A DNA stretch of 64,000 bases from the NCBI RefSeq assembly GCF_031846505.1, contig NZ_JAVRHP010000007.1, positions 1 through 64,000 on the forward strand. Direction: 5' to 3'. Shown here piece after piece: positions 49,957 through 59,245 of this stretch. The translations under genes were made by a program, and so were the position numbers. This DNA is from Autumnicola edwardsiae (lineage in GTDB: Bacteria > Bacteroidota > Bacteroidia > Flavobacteriales > Flavobacteriaceae). The notes under the pieces were generated by a model that saw only the letters and a list, made by a program, of their open reading frames with translations, was not told where the DNA came from and made no database searches. The first letter of the stretch is position 1. Each line of letters opens with the position of its first letter.

Positions 49957-51288
49957 ATGAAGAAGATTTTTACCTGGTCCATAAGTGCCGCATTAGCGGG
50001 CTTTCTTTTTGGTTTTGATACGGTTGTAATTTCAGGAGCAGATCAGCAGCTCCAGGAATTATGGGGCACAACAGATGCTTTTCATGGTTCTGTAGTAATA
50101 GGAATGGCCCTTTGGGGAACTGTGGTGGGAGCTCTTTTTGGAGGTTTTCCAACAAACAGGTTTGGGAGAAAAAATACACTTCTGGTAATAGGTTTACTCT
50201 ATTTTGTGTCCGCACTTGGTTCTGCAATGGTAAACGATCCAATTTCCTTTGCTGTTTTCAGGTTTATTGGCGGTTTGGGAGTAGGAGCTTCCACTATCGC
50301 AGCTCCTGCCTATGTCTCAGAAATTGCTCCTCAGGAAAACCGGGGCAGGCTGGTATCTTTGTATCAATTTAATATCGTACTCGGAATTTTAATTGCCTTT
50401 TTTTCAAATTATCTGCTAAGAAATACCGGGGAAGAACCCTGGCGCTGGATGGTGGGTGTAGAGGCTATTCCTGCGGTGGTTTATATGATCTTTGTTTTTT
50501 TTATTCCAAAAAGTCCGAGGTGGCTTATCTCGCGCTCAAGGGATAAAGAGGCAATGGAAGTACTTCAAATTATCGATCCTACATACAATGTAGAGGCAAA
50601 AATGAAGGAGATAAAATCCCAGTCTGAAGCAGAAGCAAAAGGGGAAAATATATTCATGAAGAAATATCGTTTTCCTTTGATCCTTGCTTTTCTAATCGCT
50701 TTTTTTAACCAGTTATCAGGTATTAATGCTTTTTTATATTATGCTCCACGAATATTTGAATCTGCCGGTCTTGGTGAGAGTACAGCCCTGTTAAGCAGCA
50801 TTGGAGTTGGAGTTGTAAATTTACTTTTCACCCTTCTTGGTGTGTTTTTAATAGATCGTGTAGGTAGAAGAAAGCTCATGCTGGTTGGCTCAATTGGCTA
50901 CATAATTTCCCTGTCGCTGGTAGCAGCAGCTTTCTTTCTGGACTGGCAGGGATTATACGTGCCATTGTTTCTATTCATTTTTATAGCAGCACATGCCATA
51001 GGACAGGGAGCGGTAATATGGGTTTTTATTTCTGAAATATTCCCGAACCATCTTCGGGCTTCAGGCCAGGCATTTGGATCTTCCACCCACTGGCTGCTGG
51101 CTGCCGCAATTCCTTCAGTCTTTCCTTTTCTTATTTCTGCGGTAGGGCCGGGGTTTGTTTTTTCAATCTTTACTTTTATGATGATTCTGCAGTTATTTTT
51201 CGTAATCTTTATGATGCCCGAAACTAAAGGAAAGTCGTTGGAAGAGCTTGGCAAAGAGTTTTCCCTTGGCAGATCGAATAGGAAGTAA
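49957..51288 (+). CDS. MFS sugar:H+ symporter (sugar porter family)
   Basis: A 443-residue, 12-helix inner-membrane transporter. Sugar-porter signatures are complete: GFLFGFDTVVISGA in helix 1, GGFPTNRFGRK between helices 2 and 3, PESPRWL-like PKSPRWLISR after helix 6, NQLSGINAFLYYAPRIFE in helix 7, DRVGRRKLM between 8 and 9, and PETKGKSLEELG at the end. Family substrates are xylose, galactose, glucose, fructose or inositol. The PfkB kinase 84 bp downstream favours fructose or a related hexose. The helix 7 QLSGIN motif is shared with XylE and GLUTs. Confidence 0.94.
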   Translation: MKKIFTWSISAALAGFLFGFDTVVISGADQQLQELWGTTDAFHGSVVIGMALWGTVVGALFGGFPTNRFGRKNTLLVIGLLYFVSALGSAMVNDPISFAVFRFIGGLGVGASTIAAPAYVSEIAPQENRGRLVSLYQFNIVLGILIAFFSNYLLRNTGEEPWRWMVGVEAIPAVVYMIFVFFIPKSPRWLISRSRDKEAMEVLQIIDPTYNVEAKMKEIKSQSEAEAKGENIFMKKYRFPLILAFLIAFFNQLSGINAFLYYAPRIFESAGLGESTALLSSIGVGVVNLLFTLLGVFLIDRVGRRKLMLVGSIGYIISLSLVAAAFFLDWQGLYVPLFLFIFIAAHAIGQGAVIWVFISEIFPNHLRASGQAFGSSTHWLLAAAIPSVFPFLISAVGPGFVFSIFTFMMILQLFFVIFMMPETKGKSLEELGKEFSLGRSNRK

Positions 51289-51305
51289 CCAACTTAAGTG
51301 TAGTG

Positions 51306-51327
51306 CCTAAAATGTCAATTTTCGACC
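51306..51327 (+). repeat. R1 dispersed motif
   Basis: Reads CTAAAATGTCAATTTTCGAC, between the sugar porter and the PfkB kinase. Confidence 0.65.
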
Positions 51328-51372
51328 GTAAGTAATGAAATCAAAGAAATTTTCCGATTAAAATTGAACAAG

Positions 51373-52269
51373 ATGAAACAGGATATGAAAGCAGTTTGTT
51401 TTGGAGAGGTTCTGTGGGATGTATTTCCAGATGAAGAACGTATTGGCGGTGCCCCGCTTAATGTAGCTTCCCGTTTAAGTAGCTTCGGAATCAATACCGA
51501 AATGATAAGCCGGGTTGGAAACCATAAAAAAGGGGAAAAGCTTATTTCGTATTTAAAATCCGCTGATATTGAGGTGAAAAACATTGCCAAAGATGAAAAA
51601 TATCCTACCGGAGTGGTCAATGTGAGCCTTTCTTCAGGTGGATCTGCAACTTACGAAATTGCCTATCCGGTTGCCTGGGATAAAATTGCTATTTCCGAAG
51701 AAATTATACGTTCTGTAAGAAAAGCCGAAGTTTTTATCTTCGGAAGTTTGGTTTGCCGGGACAAAGTTAGCGGCAACACACTTTTTGAACTTTTACCGGA
51801 AGCAAAACTCAAGGTTTTAGACATCAACTTAAGGCCGCCACATTATGAAAATGAGGTTTTACAGAAGCTGATTGCGCAGGCCGATATTATCAAATTTAAC
51901 GATGACGAACTTTTTGAAATTGCAGAAATGATGGGTTCACCATTTAATTCCCTGGAGCAAAACCTTAATTTTATTTCTGAAAAAACTTCGGCACGCTCCA
52001 TTTGTGTAACCAAAGGGCAGCACGGAGCAGTTTTTTTAACAGAGGGCAAATTGTACTATAACAGCGGATTTCAAACTAATGTGAAAGATACGGTAGGTGC
52101 CGGAGATTCTTTTCTGGCCACTTTAATCGCAAAACTTTTAACAGACGAAAATCCGCAAAAGGCATTAGATTATGCCTGTGCGGTTGGAGCATTGGTGGCA
52201 GCTAAAGAAGGTGCAAATCCAAAGTTGTCCACTGCCGATATTGAAGCTTTTGTGAATCCGAAAGAGTAA
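51373..52269 (+). CDS. PfkB-family carbohydrate kinase, fructokinase-like
   Basis: About 298 residues from the ATG at 51373; the longer TTG start at 51364 and a later ATG at 51385 are alternatives. VCFGEVLWDVFPDEERIGGA and PLNVASRLSSFGINTEMISR match bacterial fructokinases, in particular the GGAPLNVA sugar-binding loop. KVLDINLRPPHYE and RSICVTKGQHGAVFL follow. The anion hole and catalytic Asp are in DTVGAGDSFLATLIAKLL. It phosphorylates fructose to fructose 6-phosphate by inference from the family. It lies downstream of a sugar porter in the same direction, a transport-and-kinase pair. Confidence 0.92.
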   Translation: MKQDMKAVCFGEVLWDVFPDEERIGGAPLNVASRLSSFGINTEMISRVGNHKKGEKLISYLKSADIEVKNIAKDEKYPTGVVNVSLSSGGSATYEIAYPVAWDKIAISEEIIRSVRKAEVFIFGSLVCRDKVSGNTLFELLPEAKLKVLDINLRPPHYENEVLQKLIAQADIIKFNDDELFEIAEMMGSPFNSLEQNLNFISEKTSARSICVTKGQHGAVFLTEGKLYYNSGFQTNVKDTVGAGDSFLATLIAKLLTDENPQKALDYACAVGALVAAKEGANPKLSTADIEAFVNPKE

Positions 52270-52345
52270 ACTGCTTCGGGGCAAGCCCACGAAGCATTAA
52301 GAAGAAATCATTTTCAATTTCGAGGCAAGCCCCGGAGCATTAAAA
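52270..52345 (-). repeat. R2 dispersed repeat, copies 4 and 5 in tandem
   Basis: Minus strand: AATGCTCCGGGGCTTGCCTC (copy at 52315-52345) and AATGCTTCGTGGGCTTGCCC (copy at 52272-52300). The first forms a TGCTTCG/CGAAGCA stem. Between convergent genes. Confidence 0.7.
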
Positions 52346-52368
52346 TCTCGATTATCGAGTAAAATTAG

Positions 52369-53301
52369 TTATTTTTCACCTTCAGGAGATTTTTCGGGAA
52401 CATCAGTAAAAAATCGTAAATGATCTGAAGCTAATTTTATTTTGAATTTACTTCCGAAGTAATCGGAAATAAGGGTATCGTCAACATGAACCCTGGAACC
52501 GCTCCATTTAAGGCTGGCTTTTTGCACCGGCAGCACAGTAACAATTTTTTCCAGGTCTGCATGACAGGCTTTATTTTCTATAAGTTTTCTAATATATCCC
52601 TCCAGGTCTTTTCTCTTTTCTTCGGGAATTAAAACCATATCGAAATGATCATCTGCCGGATGGGCATTTGGAGCCAGTGTAAAATTTGGGCCTATAAGTT
52701 TAATGTTCATTATTTCCACAAGCAAAAAGACACCTTTTATTTTGAAGCCACTGGTTTTGATTTTTGCCTTTTTTGCCTTGTAACTTTTTACAATTTCAAG
52801 AAGTACTTGCAGGGTTTGCTTCAGTTTTTTGTCAGGATCATCGGGAGAATCTCTCTTTTTCATTTCTGAAATTAACTTTGGAAATATTCCGAAGCCAAAA
52901 CTTTCTAAAAAGAAGTCTTTTTTTACTGTACTTTTAATCTTTCCGTAGCTAAAGTTCGTAGTTTTTCTATTTAGATCTATCTCATGATGCTCTTTATTTT
53001 GCGCAACATTAAGTACTTTAGAAATATTGTTTGCAGTCCCTAAAGGCATTAAATGAATGGGCACCATATGCGAAGGATCTTTTTTAATGAGATTTTTTGC
53101 CAGTTTTCGCACAGTACCATCACCTCCGGCCAGTAAAATAGCATCGGTTTCCTGAAGATCAAGCTGTTTCTTCCAAAACACATAGTCGGTAGAAATGTAT
53201 TGGGCGCGATAACCGGAAGCCTCTACAATTTCTATCAACTCTTCCTTATTATGTTCGCCGCTACCCGCAGTGGGATTATGAACTATTTGTACCATCTTCA
53301 T
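52369..53301 (-). CDS. Diacylglycerol kinase-family lipid kinase (YegS/DagK type)
   Basis: About 310 residues from the ATG at 53301 (MKMVQIVHNPTAGSGEHNKE); the longer frame starts at a GTG at 53331 and adds ten residues without homology. The kinase hallmarks are NPTAGSG at the N-terminus, AILLAGGDGTVRKLAKNLIK with the GGDGT nucleotide loop, and MPLGTANNISKVL. The C-terminal beta-sandwich domain holds the acidic metal-site residues (HPADDHFDMVLIPEE). It phosphorylates a lipid such as diacylglycerol or a sphingoid base; the latter is worth noting because many Bacteroidetes make sphingolipids. Divergent from surE. Confidence 0.88.
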   Translation of the reverse strand: MKMVQIVHNPTAGSGEHNKEELIEIVEASGYRAQYISTDYVFWKKQLDLQETDAILLAGGDGTVRKLAKNLIKKDPSHMVPIHLMPLGTANNISKVLNVAQNKEHHEIDLNRKTTNFSYGKIKSTVKKDFFLESFGFGIFPKLISEMKKRDSPDDPDKKLKQTLQVLLEIVKSYKAKKAKIKTSGFKIKGVFLLVEIMNIKLIGPNFTLAPNAHPADDHFDMVLIPEEKRKDLEGYIRKLIENKACHADLEKIVTVLPVQKASLKWSGSRVHVDDTLISDYFGSKFKIKLASDHLRFFTDVPEKSPEGEK

Positions 53302-53512
53302 GTGCAGAGATTTATGAATAAAGTTAATCACAAAATTTGTCTCTACTTTCAGATTAACGATAACTTAAGATTGAAAAAATAATCTTTAAGAATAAATGTT
53401 AGCCTCCTGTTATAAGAACTATAAAGTTTATCAGTTTTCAGAAATAAAGGCTAAAGAAAACATTGGTTTTTGTAATTTAAAGTAGAAGAACCTAAACCAA
53501 AAATTTGAAATT

Positions 53513-54244
53513 ATGAAAATACTGGTAACCAATGACGACGGAATTTATAGTCCGGGTCTTTCCTGCCTGGCACATGCAGCAGCAAAATATGGTGAAGTAA
53601 TAGTTATGGCTCCAGATGTGGAGCAATCTTCTATGGGACAGGCTATAACTTCGGGAAAACCAATTACCTATAAAAAATCGCCTATTCACTTTGAAGGAAT
53701 AGAAGCTTACCGTGTGAGTGGCACTCCTGCAGATTGTGTAGCACTTGGCGCTCACTTATTTGAAGACATAGATTTGGTGCTTTCGGGTATTAACATAGGC
53801 TCAAACTTGGGAAATTCTGCATGGCACTCAGGAACCCTTTCCGCGGCAAGACAAGCTGTTCTTTTTGATATCAGGGGGATTGCATTAAGCGTTTCAGTAG
53901 GAGAAGAAGATACAGATTTTGAGGCGCTGGAACCTTTCGTTTCTGATGCTCTTAAAGAAGTGGTGCACGAAAAGGAACGTAAACTGCTCAATATTAACTT
54001 TCCCAGATCTCCTGAAGGTGAGATCCTTTGGACACACCAATCTGTAAGGCATTATGATGGTAAGGTAATAGCCAATAAAGATCCCATGGGAAGGCAGCAT
54101 TACTGGTTTACCGTAGTACAGATTGAAGAAGTTGAAGAAGGGACAGATCGCTGGGCGGTAAGGCATGGCAAAACCAGTATTACCCCAATGATCCTGGACC
54201 TTACCGATCATAACTATTTAAACGAAAGAAAAAGAGATAAATAG
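53513..54244 (+). CDS. surE: 5'/3'-nucleotidase SurE
   Basis: A 243-residue metal-dependent survival-protein phosphatase. LVTNDDGIYSPGL holds the two metal-binding Asp residues, and APDVEQSSMGQAIT the conserved Ser. VSGTPADCVALGAHL and VLSGINIGSNLGNSAWHSGT supply the Asn ligand and the active-site loop. RKLLNINFPRSP and WAVRHGKTSITPM are C-terminal family marks. It dephosphorylates nucleoside 5'- and 3'-monophosphates and short polyphosphate in E. coli. Monocistronic as far as the sequence shows, with a weak -7 candidate upstream (TAATTTAA). Confidence 0.96.
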   Translation: MKILVTNDDGIYSPGLSCLAHAAAKYGEVIVMAPDVEQSSMGQAITSGKPITYKKSPIHFEGIEAYRVSGTPADCVALGAHLFEDIDLVLSGINIGSNLGNSAWHSGTLSAARQAVLFDIRGIALSVSVGEEDTDFEALEPFVSDALKEVVHEKERKLLNINFPRSPEGEILWTHQSVRHYDGKVIANKDPMGRQHYWFTVVQIEEVEEGTDRWAVRHGKTSITPMILDLTDHNYLNERKRDK

Positions 54245-54345
54245 CAACAGGTTTTTTGAACATAATTGAATCTTGTTTGGTCATGTCCTGTTAAAGATAA
54301 GAACTGCTGCAGAAGAAAAGCCTTTAAGGTTCTGAACGGTACTAA

Positions 54346-54368
54346 ATATCGAAAATTGCCATTTTAAG
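54346..54368 (-). repeat. R1 dispersed motif
   Basis: Minus strand reads TTAAAATGGCAATTTTCGAT, consensus. Lies 3' of surE. Confidence 0.8.
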
Positions 54369-54459
54369 ACAGGGACCTGATTTTAAAAAATTGAACCGAC
54401 CTTCTGATTATCCGGAATCTATATCTGAGTAAATCTGAAGATCTGTAGCGGTAAGCGAT

Positions 54460-54487
54460 TTGCTGTTCAAGATAATTTCTATATTTG
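54460..54487 (+). promoter_or_regulatory. Promoter of the heavy-metal efflux operon
   Basis: TTG (54460-54462), 17-base spacer, TATATTTG (54480-54487): the complete Bacteroidetes -33/-7 arrangement. The start GTG at 54492 lies five bases on, so the transcript may be leaderless. Confidence 0.65.
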
Positions 54488-54491
54488 CATT

Positions 54492-54809
54492 GTGAAAATA
54501 GCAGCACTAATACTATCTTTTTACTTTTTAGGACTTAACTTCCTGGATTGTTCAGATGAGCCGCAGACTTCTTCTTCAGATTCTGAGGTTTCTATAGAAG
54601 TTTAGGCTGAAAGTGATAATCCGCAAGGCTCATCAGAAGATCTATGTCCTCCTTTCTGCCATTGCCACTGCTGCCATGTGCATGTAGTAAATTTGCAATC
54701 AACAGAAGTTTCTATTTTTACTCCCGAAATTCTCACTCTTATTTCCACAAGATTGGAAGCACCGGAAAAAGATTTTTCCAGCTCCCTGCTTCAACCACCC
54801 CGTATTTAA
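54492..54809 (+). pseudogene. DUF6660-like small exported protein with an internal amber codon
   Basis: From GTG 54492 the frame gives a signal-like start (VKIAALILSFYFLGLNFLDC), is interrupted by TAG at 54603-54605 (codon 38), then continues in the same frame to TAA 54807-54809. The second part contains SEDLCPPFCHCHCCHVHVVN, a dense Cys/His motif fit for metal binding, and ends in LLQPPRI. Both parts match the DUF6660-like protein that commonly precedes CusA/CzcA genes in flavobacteria, as I recall. The stop is a single in-frame codon with no shift, so decay, sequencing error, or readthrough are all possible. It would act as a periplasmic metal-binding protein in the efflux operon. Confidence 0.75.
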
Positions 54810-54894
54810 TTCAGACCAGGGACACCTATGTCCTGTCGTGAATGACTACTTAAGTTATTCTTCTATTAGTTTCTGAATTAAATAAAAATACCAG

Positions 54895-57800
54895 ATGTTA
54901 GATAAAATCATTGATTTTTCAATCAATAATAAATTTATAATTGGTTTATTAACCCTTGTTCTTATTGGATTCGGAATGTGGAGCATGAGCCAGGTACCCA
55001 TAGATGCTCAGCCGGATGTTACGAATAACCAGGTGCAGGTAATATCACAGGCTCCCAACTTAGGTACCGAAGATATTGAACAGTTTGTCACTTACCCCGT
55101 TGAAGTGGCCATGAGCAACCTTCCCGGAGTCTTAGAAATAAGGTCGGTTTCCAGGTTTGGCCTTTCAGTAGTAACCATTGTTTTTGAAGACGATATGGGA
55201 ACTTATCTGCCAAGGCAATTGGTGGGTGAAAAACTGAGGGCTGTGGAAGAAGAAATTCCCGAAGGATTTGGTAATACATTTATGGGGCCCATTTCTACCG
55301 GACTTGGAGAAATCTATCAGTACACGTTGGAAGTAGCGGAGCCTTATAAAGAGGAATACAGCCTTGCTGAACTCCGCACGATACAGGACTGGATTGTACG
55401 GCGGCAAATGGCAATGGTTCCGGGAGTGGTTGAAGTTAACGGTGTTGGCGGCCGTATAAAACAGTACGAAGTTGCTGTAGATCCTGATGAACTCAGGGCG
55501 ATTGGCCTTAGTATTTCAGATATTTTCACTGCACTTAAAAACAATAACCAAAACACCGGCGGAGCTTATATTGAACGTAACCACCAGGCAAACTTTATAC
55601 GTGGGGAAGGATTGGCGAGAAGTGTGGAGGATATAGAAAATATTGTCATTACAACTTCCGGAGGAGTGCCGATAACTGTAAGGGACGTCGCTACGGTAAA
55701 GACAGGAAGTGCTGTAAGTTATGGAGCTCTAACAAAGAACGGAGAGGGGGAAGCAGTAGGCGGAATGATAATGATGCTGAAAGGCGCGAATTCTAACGAA
55801 GTCATAGAAAATGTAAAAACCAGGATAGATGAAATTCAAAAATCACTTCCCGAAGGTGTTTCCATAGAACCCTTTTTGGACAGGAGCGAACTTATTGCCG
55901 AAACCACGGGTACAATTAGTGAAAACCTGATGGTTGGAGGTTTGATAGTAATTTTTGTTCTGGTTTTGTTGCTGGGAAACTGGAGGGGCGGATTAATAGT
56001 TGCTTCTACGATTCCGTTATCGCTTCTTTTTGCTTTTATTTTGATGAATGTGTTTGATGTTTGGGCGAATTTAATGAGCCTGGGTGCTATTGACTTTGGG
56101 ATTATTGTGGACGGTGCTGTAATTATTGTAGAAAGTACAGTATTTCTCATTTACCAGAGGATCAATAAAAACAAGCAGCTAACTCAGGGAGAGAAAGATG
56201 AAATTGCTTCCGGTTCTGCAAAGAAGATGATGAATTCGGCGTTTTTTGGACAATTAATCATCCTCATCGTTTTTCTGCCCATCCTTGCGCTGGAAGGGAT
56301 AGAAGGAAAAATGTTCAGGCCAATGGCACTCACTTTTATGTTTGCCATGCTGGGCGCAATGATCCTGTGCCTTACGTATGTACCGATGATTTCGGCGTTG
56401 TTCCTAAAGGCGCCCACGACACAAAAAAAATCCTGGGGCGATAAATTTATATTTTGGCTTGAGGCCAGGTATGAACCTCTTCTCAAAAAATCTCTGGATA
56501 AAGGAAAAGTTGTTTTAGGTGTAGGAATAGCCCTTTTAGCACTTACTGTTTTCGTTTTTATCAGAATGGGTGGAGAATTTGTACCGCAGCTGGATGAGGG
56601 TGATATTGCCTTTCATATCATAATGAAACCGGGTAGTTCTTTAACTGAAGGAACAGAAACAGCCACCAAAATAGAAAAACTTCTGCTAAGTGAATATCCC
56701 GAAATTGAACAAGTAGTGAGCAGGTTTGGGGTTTCTGATGTGCCTACAGATCCTATGCCTATGGACCTGGCCGATAGCTTCGTTATTCTAAAACCCCGTT
56801 CCGAATGGGTTTCAGCAGATACAAAAGACGAGCTTATAGAGAGAATGAAGGAAACCCTGAGTATTATTCCGGGAGTGAGTTACGAATTTACACAGCCAGT
56901 GGAGATGCGGTTTAATGAATTGCTTACCGGCGTTCGGGAAGATGTTGCCATAAAATTGTATGGCGAAGACCTGAACATTCTTGCTGAAAAGGCTGAAGAG
57001 ATGGGAAGTATTATCTCCACCGTAGAAGGGGTTGCAGATATGAAGGTCGAAGCAACTGCAGGTCTTCCCCAAATTACAGTGAACTATAACAGGAGCAAAG
57101 TTGCACAATATGGATTGAATATCAACGATCTTAATTCTCTGGTCCAATCTGCTTTCGCCGGGGGAAAGGCCGGGGTTATTTTTGAAGGCGAGAGGCGGTT
57201 CGACTTGGTCGTCCGTTTGGATGAAGAGCACCGTACGAATATTGATAATCTCAGGAACCTGTATGTTGCTTTGCCTTCAGGAAATCAAATTCCGCTACGG
57301 GAAATAGCAGAGGTAAGTTATAAGCCCGGGCCAATGCAAATAAGCCGCGATAATACTAACAGAAGAATAAACGTTGGTGTAAACATCAGGAATCGCGATG
57401 TAAAGTCTGTGGTAGAGGACATCCAGACAAAGCTGAATGCGGAATTTGATCTGCCGGCGGGATATTATATCAGGTACGGTGGAGCATTCGAAAATCTGGA
57501 AAGAGCAAGTAGCCGGTTACAGGTGGTAGTGCCCATCGCTCTGTTGCTCATATTCATTCTTATTTATTTCGCTTTAAAATCATTTAAACAGACCACGATG
57601 ATCTATGTAGCTATACCGTTGGCAGCTATTGGCGGAGTTTACGCACTGTGGTTGCGGGATATGCCTTTTAGTATTTCTGCCGGAGTAGGATTTATTGTAT
57701 TATTTGGAGTGGCAGTGCTTAATGGACTCGTTTTGATTAGTGGTTTAAATGAATTAAAGGAAGAAGGAGTTACCAACCTACAGGAACGTATAAGCCTGGG

Positions 57801-59235
57801 AACACGCAGACGAATACGACCAATCCTGCTGACTGCCCTTACAGATGTTCTTGGATTTCTACCAATGGCCATTTCGTCATCGGCCGGGGCAGAGGTGCAA
57901 AGGCCGCTGGCAACGGTAGTAATTGGCGGATTACTAACATCAACATTTCTAACGCTGTTTATTTTGCCAATCCTTTACAAAATGGTGGAAGAACGTTCAA
58001 CCGGCAGGAACTTTATTGGGAAACCCGTGATTGCTACTATAGTTCTGTCTGTTTTATGTTTTGTTCCTAAAAATCTGACAGCGCAGGAAAGCGATGATTT
58101 TCCCGTCTTAACAATGGCTGAAGCAGAGGCACTAGCTGTTAAAAATTTTCCGCTGTTAAAAAATAAACAGCTTAAAGTAGAACAGCAGGAAGTTTTGAGA
58201 AAGTCGGCGTGGGATTTTGGAACCACCCAGGTATTAACCGGGGGGGAAGAAATTGCAAACGACCGCGGAGTATATACCAGGCTGGGATTTCAGCAACAGG
58301 GAATTGATATTTTAGGGATAGCACCAAAACTGCGGTTGCAGAACGAGCGGATTTTCTTAGCAGAAAAAGCCTTTGAATTATCTGAACTGCAGGTGGCGCG
58401 GGAGGTGAAATCTGCCTGGATTGAAGCTTTTGTAGCAAAAAGGAAATACACTTTATTTTCAGAACTAGATTCTATTTATCAACAGTTTGAAAATGCTGTT
58501 TCCATTCGCTATGAAGTAGAGGCAATTTCCAGACTGGAAATGATTACCGCCAGAAGTGAGGTTAATCAGATAACAATGCAAAAGGAACAGGCATATACCG
58601 ATTATTCCACTGCTCTTGAAAGGCTGAACCTCTGGCTGGGAGAGGAGAGTTATTATTCGGTGCCGGAGGAAATGGACTTTCAGTTTATTGTAAATGAAGA
58701 ATTTTTAGCTGAAAACCTTCAGGAGCACCCGATGCTGGAAGTTTCCAGGCAAAACGTGGAAGTAGCCGAAGCAGAACACAAGGCCGCCAGGGTAGCTTTG
58801 CTTCCGAAGTTAAACTTACAATACGGGTTTCAGGAAGTAAACGGTAACAGCGGATTTTACAGTTATCAGGCAGGGTTGTCCATTCCGTTTCTTTCAGGAG
58901 AAACCTATGGCAATACACAGGCTGCAAAGATAGAAGCCGAAATGGAAGAGGGCGCTGCGGATTTTGAGAAACGACAACTGGAGGTGGATTTTTCACAGGC
59001 GCTAAAAAATTATCAGAAATGGCAGGCTTCCTGGGAATACTATAAAGAAGAAGCTTTACCCGTAACTACCGAACAAAAGGAAGGAGCATTGCTTGCTTTT
59101 AACGAAGGAGCAATAGCATATTTGGCATTTATCGACATCCTGGACAAGGTGGTACAGGTGGAATTAAATGCCCTGGATTCCCTTCAGCAATACTTGAAAG
59201 CGTATGCAAATCTTCAATTTTTTCTTAACGATTAA
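54895..59235 (+). CDS. CusA/CzcA-family heavy-metal RND pump fused to an outer-membrane factor (CzcC/TolC) domain
   Basis: A 1446-residue fusion. Residues 1-1030 are a complete heavy-metal RND antiporter: first helix at 12-30, GAIDFGIIVDGAVIIVEST with proton-relay residues Asp400, Asp406 and Glu413, QLDEGDIAFHIIMKPG after helix 7, and the last helices ending near LFILPILYKMVEE. A hydrophobic, signal-like segment (ATIVLSVLCFVPKNLTAQ) bridges to residues 1060-1446, an OMF domain with long coiled-coil repeats (VLRKSAWDFG, AWIEAFVAKRK, LPKLNLQYGFQEVNGNSGFY). The metal, copper/silver or zinc/cobalt/nickel, cannot be told from the sequence. It is followed in 10 bp by its adaptor. Such fusions recur in Bacteroidetes; how the chain is laid across two membranes, or whether it is cut, is open. 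Confidence 0.93.
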   Translation: MLDKIIDFSINNKFIIGLLTLVLIGFGMWSMSQVPIDAQPDVTNNQVQVISQAPNLGTEDIEQFVTYPVEVAMSNLPGVLEIRSVSRFGLSVVTIVFEDDMGTYLPRQLVGEKLRAVEEEIPEGFGNTFMGPISTGLGEIYQYTLEVAEPYKEEYSLAELRTIQDWIVRRQMAMVPGVVEVNGVGGRIKQYEVAVDPDELRAIGLSISDIFTALKNNNQNTGGAYIERNHQANFIRGEGLARSVEDIENIVITTSGGVPITVRDVATVKTGSAVSYGALTKNGEGEAVGGMIMMLKGANSNEVIENVKTRIDEIQKSLPEGVSIEPFLDRSELIAETTGTISENLMVGGLIVIFVLVLLLGNWRGGLIVASTIPLSLLFAFILMNVFDVWANLMSLGAIDFGIIVDGAVIIVESTVFLIYQRINKNKQLTQGEKDEIASGSAKKMMNSAFFGQLIILIVFLPILALEGIEGKMFRPMALTFMFAMLGAMILCLTYVPMISALFLKAPTTQKKSWGDKFIFWLEARYEPLLKKSLDKGKVVLGVGIALLALTVFVFIRMGGEFVPQLDEGDIAFHIIMKPGSSLTEGTETATKIEKLLLSEYPEIEQVVSRFGVSDVPTDPMPMDLADSFVILKPRSEWVSADTKDELIERMKETLSIIPGVSYEFTQPVEMRFNELLTGVREDVAIKLYGEDLNILAEKAEEMGSIISTVEGVADMKVEATAGLPQITVNYNRSKVAQYGLNINDLNSLVQSAFAGGKAGVIFEGERRFDLVVRLDEEHRTNIDNLRNLYVALPSGNQIPLREIAEVSYKPGPMQISRDNTNRRINVGVNIRNRDVKSVVEDIQTKLNAEFDLPAGYYIRYGGAFENLERASSRLQVVVPIALLLIFILIYFALKSFKQTTMIYVAIPLAAIGGVYALWLRDMPFSISAGVGFIVLFGVAVLNGLVLISGLNELKEEGVTNLQERISLGTRRRIRPILLTALTDVLGFLPMAISSSAGAEVQRPLATVVIGGLLTSTFLTLFILPILYKMVEERSTGRNFIGKPVIATIVLSVLCFVPKNLTAQESDDFPVLTMAEAEALAVKNFPLLKNKQLKVEQQEVLRKSAWDFGTTQVLTGGEEIANDRGVYTRLGFQQQGIDILGIAPKLRLQNERIFLAEKAFELSELQVAREVKSAWIEAFVAKRKYTLFSELDSIYQQFENAVSIRYEVEAISRLEMITARSEVNQITMQKEQAYTDYSTALERLNLWLGEESYYSVPEEMDFQFIVNEEFLAENLQEHPMLEVSRQNVEVAEAEHKAARVALLPKLNLQYGFQEVNGNSGFYSYQAGLSIPFLSGETYGNTQAAKIEAEMEEGAADFEKRQLEVDFSQALKNYQKWQASWEYYKEEALPVTTEQKEGALLAFNEGAIAYLAFIDILDKVVQVELNALDSLQQYLKAYANLQFFLND

Positions 59236-59245
59236 CAGCATTAAA

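Larger units (their letters stand above)
54245..54491. other. Intergenic region upstream of the metal-efflux operon
   Basis: It holds one R1 copy (54346-54368) and the promoter elements at 54460-54487. No coding sequence. Confidence 0.6.

Noticed and set aside
54644..54841. Separate 65-residue open frame upstream of the metal pump
   Set aside because: It lies in another frame of the DUF6660-like gene, whose frame gives the conserved Cys/His motif and LLQPPRI end.
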